Under the pieces are notes generated by a model. It did not search any database and was not told where the DNA came from. It saw only the letters and a program-made list of their open reading frames with translations. From Rhea pennata (lineage: Eukaryota > Chordata > Aves > Rheiformes > Rheidae), in contig NC_084671.1 in the NCBI RefSeq assembly GCF_028389875.1, positions 315,001 through 379,000 on the forward strand: DNA of 64,000 nt, in the 5' to 3' direction. This document shows, piece by piece, positions 12,301-22,000 of this stretch. Each line of letters begins with the position of its first letter. The first letter of the stretch is position 1. The position numbers and the translations under genes are program-made.

Positions 12301-13690
12301 AATGTAATTTATCAAAAAGTACTCTTCCACTGCACATCCCATATAGACAGAAAGCATTTGATGGAATATATCAAATCAGAGCTGTGGCAGAGAAGCCCCA
12401 ACAGACAGGGTTAAGTGAATCATATTTAGTCACCAGATGTTCAAGAGAAACCTCTGCAATTATGAAATCCCTGTTATCACCATGAATTAATGTAACAAAG
12501 GTCTCAACAATCTGCTTATTAAATGGCCAAATATGGTATTTCATGTTAATAGCTTTACATTTTAAGAAAAAGAAACTATTAGCTAATTCATATACATGAC
12601 ACAGAATTAAGCTTGTTTACACCACAGCCATGCTATCTAAAGAAGGCAAAGAATAAACAGCTCTATGTTCTAGAAAACTGACTTAGTTCTTAAGTTATGA
12701 TATCTGTTACTGATCATAGCACTTCTGCCATGTTTTGTTTGAAATAATACCTACCAAAAGGTACAAAAATGCAAAGTAGTAAGAAACTAATGCATTTGGG
12801 AAAGTGGGAAAACAGTAATAGAGAATGGCATTATGACCTGCCATTATGAAAGACGGTAAAGATACAGTTACTGCCAAAATCAAAATTCCCTCATCTATTT
12901 GTCCTCTGCAGTACACTTATGATGCACCTCACTAATGACAGTAAAACAGTAATTAGTGAAACTATATAACATTGGCCACTAAAATATTGTATTAGAATAC
13001 TACTAGAAGGTGACTTTTCGTATAACCCGTGTTAGATATTTTTCTTAAAAATAGAAATCAATTATGTCACAATAATTAGTGTATTGTTTCCTTTAAAAAC
13101 ACTATCTACATGGGAGAAAGAAATTGTTGAATCAGACCTACCAGCAAACAAGCCAAAACATGTTTAAACAACATTGAGATTTAGCTGAAGTTAAAACTTT
13201 TCCGAATTCGCCTAATCACTGAATCATCACTGAAGCCCAGGGTTTTGTTTCTACAATTTTTCAGATCACTTCTATATATAGAAATAAGTTGTATGTTAAT
13301 TTATACTTAGCCAACAGGCTTTCTACAATACTTTCAGGGGATATAGCTTGACTATAATAAAGCTAGCTAATGCTTCCACATTACTGGCTTTGTAAGGTCA
13401 GGTGAACAACACTATCTAACAAGACTTGAGATCTCCTAAAACGTAGGTCAGACCAGAAAGCTAGGAACAAATTTCTCATGACATGGTATACCATTGCTTC
13501 ACAGAAACATTTCCAAGACAATAGCCTCCAAGTGTTGTTGGTGGAGGAAAAGAAGGGTAGAAGGGCAGTACAACACCCATTCTCTGCACTGACTGAACCC
13601 TTTCAGGGAAGAAGGCTGTACTCCCACAGCTATATTTGTAGCTGTATGCATGAAAGAACCATTCATGTACAGTACCATTTCCATCTAGTT
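9313..13690. other. Intergenic AT-rich DNA, no gene seen
   Basis: Nothing beyond short simple runs is visible, such as an ACC-triplet run near 9483. Short open frames at 10209, 12707 and 13476-13780 have no recognisable product, and the last group overlaps on both strands, as chance frames do. The right end probably belongs to the COMMD2 3' UTR or its downstream flank. Confidence 0.65.
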
Positions 13691-13698
13691 CATGTATT

Positions 13699-13704
13699 TT
13701 TATT
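13699..13704 (-). terminator. Candidate COMMD2 polyadenylation signal (AATAAA)
   Basis: TTTATT on the plus strand is AATAAA on the COMMD2 strand, about 370 bases after the stop codon. It is the first full hexamer I noticed downstream. The real 3' end may use another signal further on. Confidence 0.35.
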
Positions 13705-14070
13705 TCAAAACAGAAGCAAACCAAGAAAAAAAATCTGCTTGATAAACATAAGTGTGCAGCTTTATACAATACGGAAGTAGCTCTACTTAATGTAGAAAAG
13801 TTCTTTAAGTATACTCATTTAGAGCTAAAGAAATGCTAAATACAGCATGCTGAATTTCTGTATGTGCAGGTAAAACAAAACTATCTCATGTCAGGCAGCT
13901 GTATGAAGTTAGCACCTGAGGACATTCAGCTTATAATTACTGGCTCAAAATCCTGGCATAGGAAAGCTTTTCACCTGATCCAGATGTTTGTTTTCCTCAA
14001 AATGTATTTGTGAACATTGTTTCTGGTCATTTCATAAACTGCCTCATAAGACAACAGTCATGGATTAATA

Positions 14071-14268
14071 CTATTTCATGTTGCGCACTATTCTCCTACA
14101 ATGGTTTGTTTTCATTTCCCCTAAGGCTTGATCCAGCTGCTGAATTAAGTGAAGAAGTGTAGAAGGGTCAGTTTGCAGCACTTGGGCAGTTTGAGCTCCA
14201 TTCTGATCAAGGTGAAGCTTTATAGTCATGGTAGGCTTAATCTGTTGTCTCAAACTTCTGCTTGCAAG
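14071..14268 (-). CDS. COMMD2: COMMD2 coding exon 5 (last), residues 135-199 and stop
   Basis: It begins LASRSLRQQIKP after the acceptor CTCATTCAG and ends RRIVRNMK-stop. It carries the second half of the COMM domain and the C-terminal tail, and it enters in phase 0. Confidence 0.95.
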   Translation of the reverse strand, partial: LASRSLRQQIKPTMTIKLHLDQNGAQTAQVLQTDPSTLLHLIQQLDQALGEMKTNHCRRIVRNMK

Positions 14269-17200
14269 CTGAATGAGGGAGTTTAGATGAAACAGGAAAA
14301 AGGAAACAAACAGAGACAGCAGTCAATTTTCACATTTACAGTTCAGACAGGTGTGCAGGACCTGCTTTGCAGGATTGCTTAAAAATCCTTTTAATTCACA
14401 AATAAAGATATGCATAATCTATTATTTAGTTTTATCATTAGATAACATTAATCCACTCTAAATAACGTTTTCATAATACTTGTGAAAGTTAGATGACAAG
14501 CAAGACAATATATTTTTTAACATTCTTAAAGTACCAATGGAGCTATGAATTTAGTCTTCATAAAGCAACAAATACTTTGCATCATTACATATCCTGTTCA
14601 GCTTAAATTTAGTTATCACCTATGCAGTAACAAAATTATGTCAATTTTACATAAAAACCCTGCTGCCTCAATCATTTTGGAATAATACCAGTCACATTAA
14701 TTTGTTCACAGTTGCTTGTAATGTTAAAAAAAAAAAAAAGTAAAGTACGATGCATATTACTAAAAATAAATAAATAAGAAGTTACCTGCACATCTAGTCT
14801 CCATTCAAGATTGTGGTAACTGGGAGGCTTTGGTGCCAGCTCACTAAGAATGCTTCTGATCTCTTTCCTGTTATCAAGGTAAAGCTGGAGCAATAATTTG
14901 TTCAATTCATCCGAGAATCCCAGAACATGGACAGAATCTTGGAAGTCTATCTCAGAAATCTGGAAATCAAGTCAGCCCTTAATATGGAACAGCGTAATGT
15001 TCATTATTTATTGAGAAACAAATGAAACTGTATGTAAACACCATACACGTGATATGGCACAATTATGTTTCTGCAGAAGTTCCACAGTTAGGACAAAACA
15101 AATCACCTACGTTTTAAGTAATTTATGTATGTTGATACATTACTGTTAATCTGAACAAACTTCAGAAACAGTTTAAGTCTTTAAAAAAAATATTCAACAT
15201 CCTCATGTTTGATTCTTTGCATCAGGGAACAAGACAACAACAAAAACTTCTAAGCTTTGGAAGTACATTTCTAGATAATCAGTTTATCAATGGCATTAAT
15301 TTAATACTGATATTCAAATTATAAATACTCTGAAATGAGCTGATTATCTACAAAGGTAAGCAAGCACTGTGTAGCCTCAAAGCCCACATTTATCAATTCA
15401 GACTGGCCTTCAGAAGGCAACTCCCTTAGGTCAATTCCTTTGTACTGAAATAGAGAAGTTCAGTTCATTATCGCGGAAGCAGTTATTTATTCAATGGAAG
15501 ATGTTACATACTTGTGATGGAGTAAGTATTTTTCTCACAGCAAAAACATTCTGTGATCATCTGTATTCTACAAAAAGCCACAATAATTTTTCTGTCCATC
15601 AAGTTACCTTACTTCAACAGAAAATACTGCAATTTTTCATTCTCCTCCCTATCAGTTCTTCAGAACAATGCTTGAAGTTTTTTTAACTGCTTAAAGTTGA
15701 TTTGAAATTACCTGTCTCTGTATCTTTTCCATGTTTTCAACATTCAGAAATTCTTCAGTGTTAACAGTAATAAGCAGTCTTTCCAATGGAAAGAGTTATC
15801 TGAACTACCATTCTTTCAATATTTGCTTATATTAATCCGAACTTCTGATATCAAGAACTGAGAAAGCTCTCAAGCTAAATGCATCAGTTAATATATGGAA
15901 TGCTTACGGGCCTTAACATAGCACACGTCCTGTACGGAAGTTGAGCAAAGACTCCCCACTCCAATGTCTTTTCTTACTTAAATCCTCAAGCATGATTCTT
16001 CCCTAAGCAGCCTGGATTGATGCATGTTCTTGATATCAGCTGCTAAAACACTGTCAAGTTTTAGCTTCAAAGACAACAAAAATTGCAAACAGTCATCCAT
16101 AAAGATGCAGTGTTTTTAAGGAGAATTGCATAAGGGACAGACATCACCTTCATTAAAAGACCTGTCTCATCAGGATTCTGAACTCAATTTTCCCCAGGAG
16201 TCAGTAACTTCCAAACTAGAGCTGTACAAAAGACATCTCACAAGCAATCCCTTCAGTCACTACACCAGCACGTCCTTACCATGAGCTTGGAGCTCTCAGT
16301 GAGAAGATATGTTAACCCTTCTGCTCCATGCTGGATAGTGTCGATGCTTACATCAAGTTTTCCTTCAAAAAAAAAAAAAAAAAAAAAAAAGGCATAAACC
16401 ACCTTTCACTCCATCATTAAGTTTCTGCAGCAACAGTACACAAACCTGCAAAATACACATAAGAAGGAAAAACAGCAGAGGGTTGCGCACCCCTGATGTA
16501 ACACTGTAAGCAGCTAAAAGACAAGTGGATAAAAACAAAGAACCTTCAAACCAGTTGCTTACGGCACAGTTGAGTGAGAACAGCACAATGACCCGCTAGA
16601 ACTCAGTAACGGACACCCTGACTGAAGGACTGACCGAAGGAAACGGACGGCGCGGGCGGCGGCGACACGCGCGCGGGCAGCGCCGCCCCGGCCCCGGCCC
16701 CACCGCCCCGCCGCTGCCGCCATCGCCCCCCGCCCCCGCCCCGCCTGGCCCCGCCGCCCGCCGCCATCGCCCCCCGCCCCCCGCCACCGCCCCGCCTGGC
16801 CCCGCCACCCCCGTCGCTGCCGCCACCGCCCCCCGCCCCGGCCCGGCCGCCCCCCGCCACCGCCCCGCCTGGCCCCGCCGCCCCCGTCGCTGCCGCCACC
16901 GCCCCCCGGCCTGGCCCCGCCGCCGCCCCCGGCCCGCTCTTACTGGCAGCGGCCTCAAGGCCGCGCGGGGCGCCGCCGCGCCGCAGCAGCTCCAGCGCCA
17001 GCCGCCCCAGCTCGCTCACGGCTGAAACGAGAGAGGCGGCTCCACTGCAGGCGCCGCGCAGCCGCCCCGGCCCCGGCCCCCTCGGCCCAGCCCGGCCCGG
17101 CCCGGCCCCACGCTCCACTCCCACTGCCCCCCCCCGCCTGGCCTGTCCCCACGCCCCGGCCCCGGCCCCCGCGCTGCGGCGGGGCCAGGCGGCGCGGCCG

Positions 17201-17275
17201 GCCCGCACCTGCGGCGCCCAGGCCGGGCAGGCAGCCCAGGTGCTCCCGCTGCTCCTCCGACAGCACCAGCAGCAT
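14071..17275 (-). CDS. COMMD2: COMMD2, COMM domain-containing protein 2, complete in five exons
   Basis: COMMD2 is one of the ten COMMD proteins. These assemble into the Commander/CCC complex with CCDC22 and CCDC93, act in endosomal cargo recycling, and restrain NF-kB. The coding exons on the minus strand are 17275-17209, 17021-16944, 16362-16280, 14959-14786 and 14268-14071. Their lengths 67, 78, 83, 174 and 198 sum to 600 bases, which is 199 residues plus stop, the same length as human COMMD2. Every junction has GT and AG and keeps frame. The N-terminal helical region spans about residues 1-120. The COMM domain spans about 123-190 and includes HNLEWRLDVQ and QQIKPTMTIKLHL; the C-terminus is MKTNHCRRIVRNMK. 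Residues 1-48 lie in the CpG island and are alanine-, glycine- and arginine-rich compared with mammals. Intron 2 carries a minisatellite. COMMD2 lies next to a decayed ANKUB1 and looks intact. Confidence 0.96.
14786..14959 (-). CDS. COMMD2: COMMD2 coding exon 4, residues 77-134
   Basis: It reads ISEIDFQDSVHVLGFSDELN through to YHNLEWRLDVQ, 58 whole codons. The acceptor is TTGATTTCCAG and the donor GTAACT. It holds the end of the helical N-terminal region and the conserved Trp-containing start of the COMM domain. Confidence 0.95.
16280..16362 (-). CDS. COMMD2: COMMD2 coding exon 3, residues 49-76
   Basis: It reads RKLDVSIDTIQHGAEGLTYL then LTESSKLM, matching the family pattern. The first codon is split across intron 2. 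The polypyrimidine tract of the acceptor is one homopolymer of 24 thymines (plus-strand A-run 16367-16390) ending in GAAG. The donor is GTAAGG. Confidence 0.93.
16367..16390. repeat. A24/T24 homopolymer serving as splice acceptor tract
   Basis: Twenty-four adenines on the plus strand, read as thymines in COMMD2 pre-mRNA, end four bases before the exon 3 boundary. They are the only pyrimidine-rich tract available to that acceptor. Confidence 0.9.
16685..16935. repeat. C-rich minisatellite in COMMD2 intron 2
   Basis: Imperfect tandem units of roughly 50-70 bp share GCCCCGCCTGGCCCCGCC, then CCCCGTCGCTGCCGCCACCG and a run of C. Copies start near 16737, 16788 and 16859, with a partial copy near 16909. 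In the COMMD2 transcript sense it is G-rich. The long frames on the minus strand here, such as 16603-17208, are repeat artefacts rather than protein. Confidence 0.8.
16944..17021 (-). CDS. COMMD2: COMMD2 coding exon 2, residues 23-48 plus split codon
   Basis: It reads AVSELGRLALELLRRGGAPR then GLEAAA. The acceptor is CTCGTTTCAG and the donor GTAAGAG. The LLRRG core matches the mammalian protein; the surrounding residues drift towards Ala, Gly and Arg, as expected from the very high local GC. Confidence 0.92.
17209..17275 (-). CDS. COMMD2: COMMD2 coding exon 1, residues 1-22
   Basis: It reads MLLVLSEEQREHLGCLPGLG then AA, against MLLELSEEHKEHLAFLP in human. G lies at -3 of the ATG. The donor is GTGCGG. 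The frame extends upstream without a near stop, but homology places the start here. Confidence 0.93.
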
Positions 17276-17420
17276 CGCCGCGCCCGCCCAGGCAGCGGCG
17301 GGGCCCGGGGCTGCGGCTGCGCGAAGCCTCGGGCGGTTCCGCGGCTGCGCGCCGAGGTCGCGGCGCGGCGCCGCCTCGCTTCGCGCGGCCCGCTGAATAG
17401 GAGCGAAGTCTCTCATGGTG

Positions 17421-18235
17421 ACTTCCTTTCTCTGCACAGAAGAAATCAGTATTTTCTGTAAACTCTCTAGTACATTTCACAGGGATTTTGGTTTCCCAGT
17501 ATTATTCTCAGCAGGGCAGTCTGAAGCGCATTTAGTTGTGAGGCCGGAGGGCGAAATGGGTCATTCACTGCGGCAGGCAGGAAGGGAATCACCACACAGC
17601 AGGAGGCACAGAGTGATCACTCCTGCTCCTCCTGCCAGCCACCACATGCTGATGCAATTTTATTGATTTGTATTTCAGAATTTCGAACTGAACATGGCAG
17701 ATACCACTTTCTGAGATCTCCAGAAACTAGTGGTGGAAGTGGCCTGCCAGGTCAAGGCAACCAGTCTGCCAATACAAGAGCCCTAACTTTATGAAATGGC
17801 TGTTTTTTAAATGCAGAACTCCTTCCCCTGCCCCCCTTTTTATGTACCAATATTCCAGTTCAGTTCACAAAGCGCAGCTAGAGGAATCCTTACCATTAAA
17901 TTGTCATCTCCATACACAGAGCACACCACACAGAAGTCAATGGACAAATTAAAGGACACAAGTATACATATATTATGTAAAGGCATCATCAGGAAATAAC
18001 TAATCCAAGAGCATTTTAGCAGAATTTGTTCACTATCTCAAAGTGAAAGAGAATAAGGCATGTGGAAGAAAGACTTACCAGTGAGATGTGGGAAGGATTC
18101 AGTGAGACAGAACCCTACAAGTCTGGATACTTCAGATGCTACGTGCTGACATTATTGCAATACGGTTTAACTTCACCCAGTCATACTGGAACTCTTCAGA
18201 TACCAGGAGAAAGTCTTTAATGGTTTGCTGGAAAA
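17421..18235. other. Spacer between COMMD2 promoter and ANKUB1 remnant
   Basis: No intact gene. The last, long ANKUB1 exon would be expected on the minus strand around here, but I could not recognise any of it. The open frame at plus 17415-17666 shows no known domain. Confidence 0.55.
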
Positions 18236-18239
18236 TGCA

Positions 18240-18592
18240 CTTTGTACAAATTAGAGGTTCAGCGGGAACCCACACTTGGGTAACTACATGCAGGGTTGGG
18301 TAACCATACACAGTCCTTACGTTCGATTTAAGAGGAATTTGTCCTGTTGGATTTTGGCATTCGTGGCATATTACACTATAATGTGCAATGGCCTCATTAT
18401 TAATTGGCCTGCTTCTGCAGCTGCATGAACAGGGCTTTTGTTTACATTTGTGGGCTCCGTTTTCACATGCAAATGTCTGTAAGGATCGACACAAACTACC
18501 CGATGAGGTCCTAATCCCCGTTGCAGGATTTATTCTGTAAGATCAACTTGGCCAAAAATGCTGCCATGCAAAGAGCCACATTTTTTTCACAT
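18240..18592 (-). pseudogene. ANKUB1: ANKUB1 exon remnant (ankyrin repeat and ubiquitin domain protein), decayed
   Basis: In other vertebrates ANKUB1 sits between COMMD2 and RNF13 on the COMMD2 strand, the place and orientation seen here. After a plausible acceptor ATTTGCAG ending at 18593, the minus strand reads EKNVALCMAAF (human-like QKRVALYIAAF). In the next frame it reads GQVDLTE, a TAA stop, then LQRGLGPHRVVCVDPYR, and SPVHAAAEAGQLIM at about 18440-18398. After a further shift it reads AIAHYSVICHECQNPTGQIP, and after another RKDCVW. The order and spacing follow the ANKUB1 ankyrin region throughout. One in-frame stop and at least three frame changes in about 300 bases rule out a working exon. 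A 120-codon frame at 18132-18494 is a partly out-of-frame reading of the same exon. The comparison with human rests on my memory of the protein; an alignment would settle it. Confidence 0.8.
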
Positions 18593-19025
18593 CTGCAAAT
18601 ATGTAAAAAATTGTAAAGCAAAAAACCCAAAGTTGTTTAGTGTCAAAGGGATTAACAAAATATTAAAGTCTGAAGTTAGAGATACTCTTTTTCAGTCTGG
18701 TAATTCAAAAGTATGTATCATTAAGTAGCCATCCAGTTATAAGATGCAAAATATGTAAATCTAGAAGTTCAGTACTCCAGTGATTTGCTTAAGCTATATG
18801 GCTTCCATTTATGTAAGTAAAATGTAACTTTTTGTTTTTGAAGGGATGTGCTTACTGATGATTGTATTTTAATATCCAAAATACATTTTGATATCCCACT
18901 ATAGTTAAGCAGCATCAAGAAGATATTTCACCGAAAGCAGAGATTTGCTGTTTATGTAGTTAAGGAAATACATATTTGCATAACATTTTGAAACTCAAGT
19001 ATAAAGCATGAGCAAAAGGTCCTTA

Positions 19026-19062
19026 AAACAAACAAACAAAAAAAACAAACAAACAAAAAAAA
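19026..19062. repeat. (AAAC)n simple repeat with A-runs
   Basis: AACAAACAAACAAA is repeated twice with intervening runs of eight adenines. Low complexity. Confidence 0.85.
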
Positions 19063-22000
19063 GGAATTATTAAAACCAACGAAAAGAATACAAGAATATC
19101 AGGCAGATGAATTACTGCAAAAGAAAAGTATTAAACACTAGATCTACAAAATGGGAGGTGGTGGTTAAAATGTGTAAAAAAGAGCAGATCTGACATGATA
19201 GTTCTTGTGTTTAGTAAAGCCACCCATTCTGCAATGTTTATGGAACAGAACAGTCTCTAGTTTGTTCTTCTATCAACAGAAGCTAGGTATAGATAAATAT
19301 TTCAAATTTGGTACTATATATGTAACAACTTTCTTACTGTTCTACCACCATTTATTACATTTTTCCTGGTACAGATTACTTTATTCTTGCTTAAATATGT
19401 CAGTCAAATTCATTCTGCAAACATAAGCCCTTTCACGTATCACAGCATATTAACAGTGAGATCTTGCAAAGGAATACCGCGCCACATGGCACCATCACAT
19501 ATGAGTGTTATCTTTTTCCTTTAGATGTGGCAATGTACTATTAGTCGTACACAATTGCTGGAGAAAGAGTTTTGACAAATGTAATCTGAACTCAGCAGAT
19601 TTTATTGTGTGAAACCACTGCTGGGTTAGGATTTCCAAATCTTTTGCTTCAATCAATTCCATTAGCTGGGATCCAATGCAAAAAGACAGTACTAGCTTAG
19701 ATTTCTAACATTTATATCTGAACATTTATTTGGTAAGTATGTTTCCATCTGGCAATGGATGGGGAAGTGGTGCAGAAAAATCTCTCAAACTTGTCTAGGT
19801 TTTCTCATAGCTCTATTGTAAACCATGCAGTCTTGTCGCATATCCAGAAGAATAGAGACAGCCGTAGATTGCATTATCACCATACTCTTTCTCTGCGTGA
19901 ACCTTTACCAATTGAATCAGCAATAGGATATTTTTCTTTTGTGTTCTTAAATCATGGTCCTGCAGGAAGTATTGATAGCCATTGAATAACTGAGAAATAC
20001 ACAAGGTAGCATTGGAAAATTGCCAAGGAAACATATTAGCCTGGGGGAGAAAAAAACCCCTCCTTATTCCTCTTACTGTTCTAGCTGCAAAATAAATGTT
20101 ATTTTACCAATCTAGGAAAAGCAAGTGGATGTATTCAAACAGCAGGTATATATATTGTAAGACTATTTTAAAGAGTGCTTGACTGAAAGGATAATTTTCT
20201 CTAAAATGTTAGTAAGAACATGTATTCCTACTATGTTAAATCAAGTCAAAATAAATCAATACTGATAATTACTAAAATGATGCATAACTTCTTTTAATAA
20301 CATTTTTTTTCTCTCTTTTAAGAGATGATTCATTTTGTTGAACAACAATGTCAGTCAATTCTTGAAAAGGTTGTTTTAGAATAGAATAATAATTGGCAAA
20401 ATGTGAGTGGAAAAGTATTTTATTGCACTTTATTACCATACTTAAGTATTGGCTTTTCCTTAGACAGACAATACTGTACTTTGTTTTCTAAGAGACACGT
20501 AGTCAAGAATTCTTTCCAGTCATCCTACACATCCAGGTGAAGTGCTCTACTTGCCAATAGAGATGTTCCAGTTTCATTCTGTTTTCAGCTTGTAAACTTT
20601 TAAACTATCTCATTTACAGAAAGCTTTGCAATAGCACAGCTGGGAAACAGGTATAGTACAGGTTCCTGCAAGGCCAGTGGGGTGAATTTTTTACTTTCCA
20701 GGATCTTCCCCAATTCCATGATTTTTTTTGTGAGAAGATATTAAATCCACCTCCCCAAGAAAAGAAGTAGTCTCATCAAGTCTGTGTAACAAATAATGTA
20801 CATATAAAACATAAAACTTTAGTTTATGTGTTTATCTCCAATAGCCTGAATTTAGTGACTTTCTGGTATGCTGAAGAAACAATTTAGTTGATGGGATTTT
20901 GGCCAGGACTGAGGAAATGTTATTGGAAGTATGACTCAATGCAGGAACAATGAAAGGAGTTTTCTACAGCTGGCATGTTTGGCATCACAGAATATTACTT
21001 TTCTCTGAATGATCATTGTTAATGCTATTAGAATTGCCGCTATGTTGTGCCTAGAAACTGTCAGGAGATCTAGTCTCTCTCCAAATAGCATCTTTTTAGT
21101 ATTTGTATCAGCGTACAATAGTAGTAGCATACTGACCTTGATGCTTACTGCTACCAGTCCGTTATTCCCACCTCTCTCTGCCAGTTTTAAACATTCATCC
21201 AACCTGTTAAATATTGTGGCTAGTGATGGTCAACAGATCTCAGTACCAAGAACTTCTACCATGAAAGCCCATGAATATATATTAGGGTTTCATTCTTAAC
21301 CTTTTCCTTACTTAGTTCCACTATTTCCAGGAGTAAGTCCAATAACAAACACAGGCATCAGAGACCGTAAGATATTAAACTTCAGTATTTGCTCCTTGAA
21401 TATTATGGAGGATAATTTTGCTTTAGTTATGAAAATCATAAAGAAGCAAGTGAAATTAATTATTGTGAATCAGTAGGAAGGCAATGTCTATTCTGAGCCA
21501 TCTTCACAAATTCGAACAGGTTTTGGTTCTCCATTAGTATTGCAAATTTTAGATTCTAGTCTTTGGATATCAAGCGTTTTCTTTTCCAGGTGGAAAGCTG
21601 GGACCCTCAAGCAAACGTTCACAGTCAATACAGTGAAGTTACTGATCATTTCATCTAAACTATTTTGCTTGCTAAGTCTATGTACATACACTATTTAAAA
21701 TGTTTTTAGACTATTCTGAGCAGTTTTGCAAAGTGTTCATAGTCTATTACCTTCCAGAGAACATTTATTTTGTAGTATAATAGGTTTCAAAAGTACCTCT
21801 AAGAGCATAATTGTCAATATACACCTAGAAACCAAATACTGCTCATTTGTTACATGTTTGTAACATTTCAGTTATTTATATTCTTGATATTGCTTTAATT
21901 TGGGGGATTTGGGAGCCAAATTTGCCATTGTTTTGCACTCTGTGAACCTGACAGATGAGCAAAATAGGAAAGAATTTCCCAAATCAGAAGCTGTATGCCC

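Larger units (their letters stand above)
16600..17420 (-). promoter_or_regulatory. CpG island and promoter of COMMD2
   Basis: GC-rich, CpG-dense DNA covers exons 1-2, most of intron 2 and about 145 bases upstream of the start codon, and ends sharply near 17420. A GGCCC-pentamer run lies near 17090-17107. No TATA box is seen, as is usual for a housekeeping gene. Confidence 0.8.

Noticed and set aside
16596-17480. Minus-strand frames of 120-201 codons rich in Ala, Gly and Arg
   Set aside because: They cover COMMD2 exons 1-2, the introns and a C-rich minisatellite together. The spliced COMMD2 reading explains the real coding part.
18132-18494. A 120-codon minus-strand frame that looks like a small cysteine-rich protein
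   Set aside because: It is a partly out-of-frame reading of the decayed ANKUB1 exon; the cysteine-rich start is the shifted reading of HAAAEAGQ.
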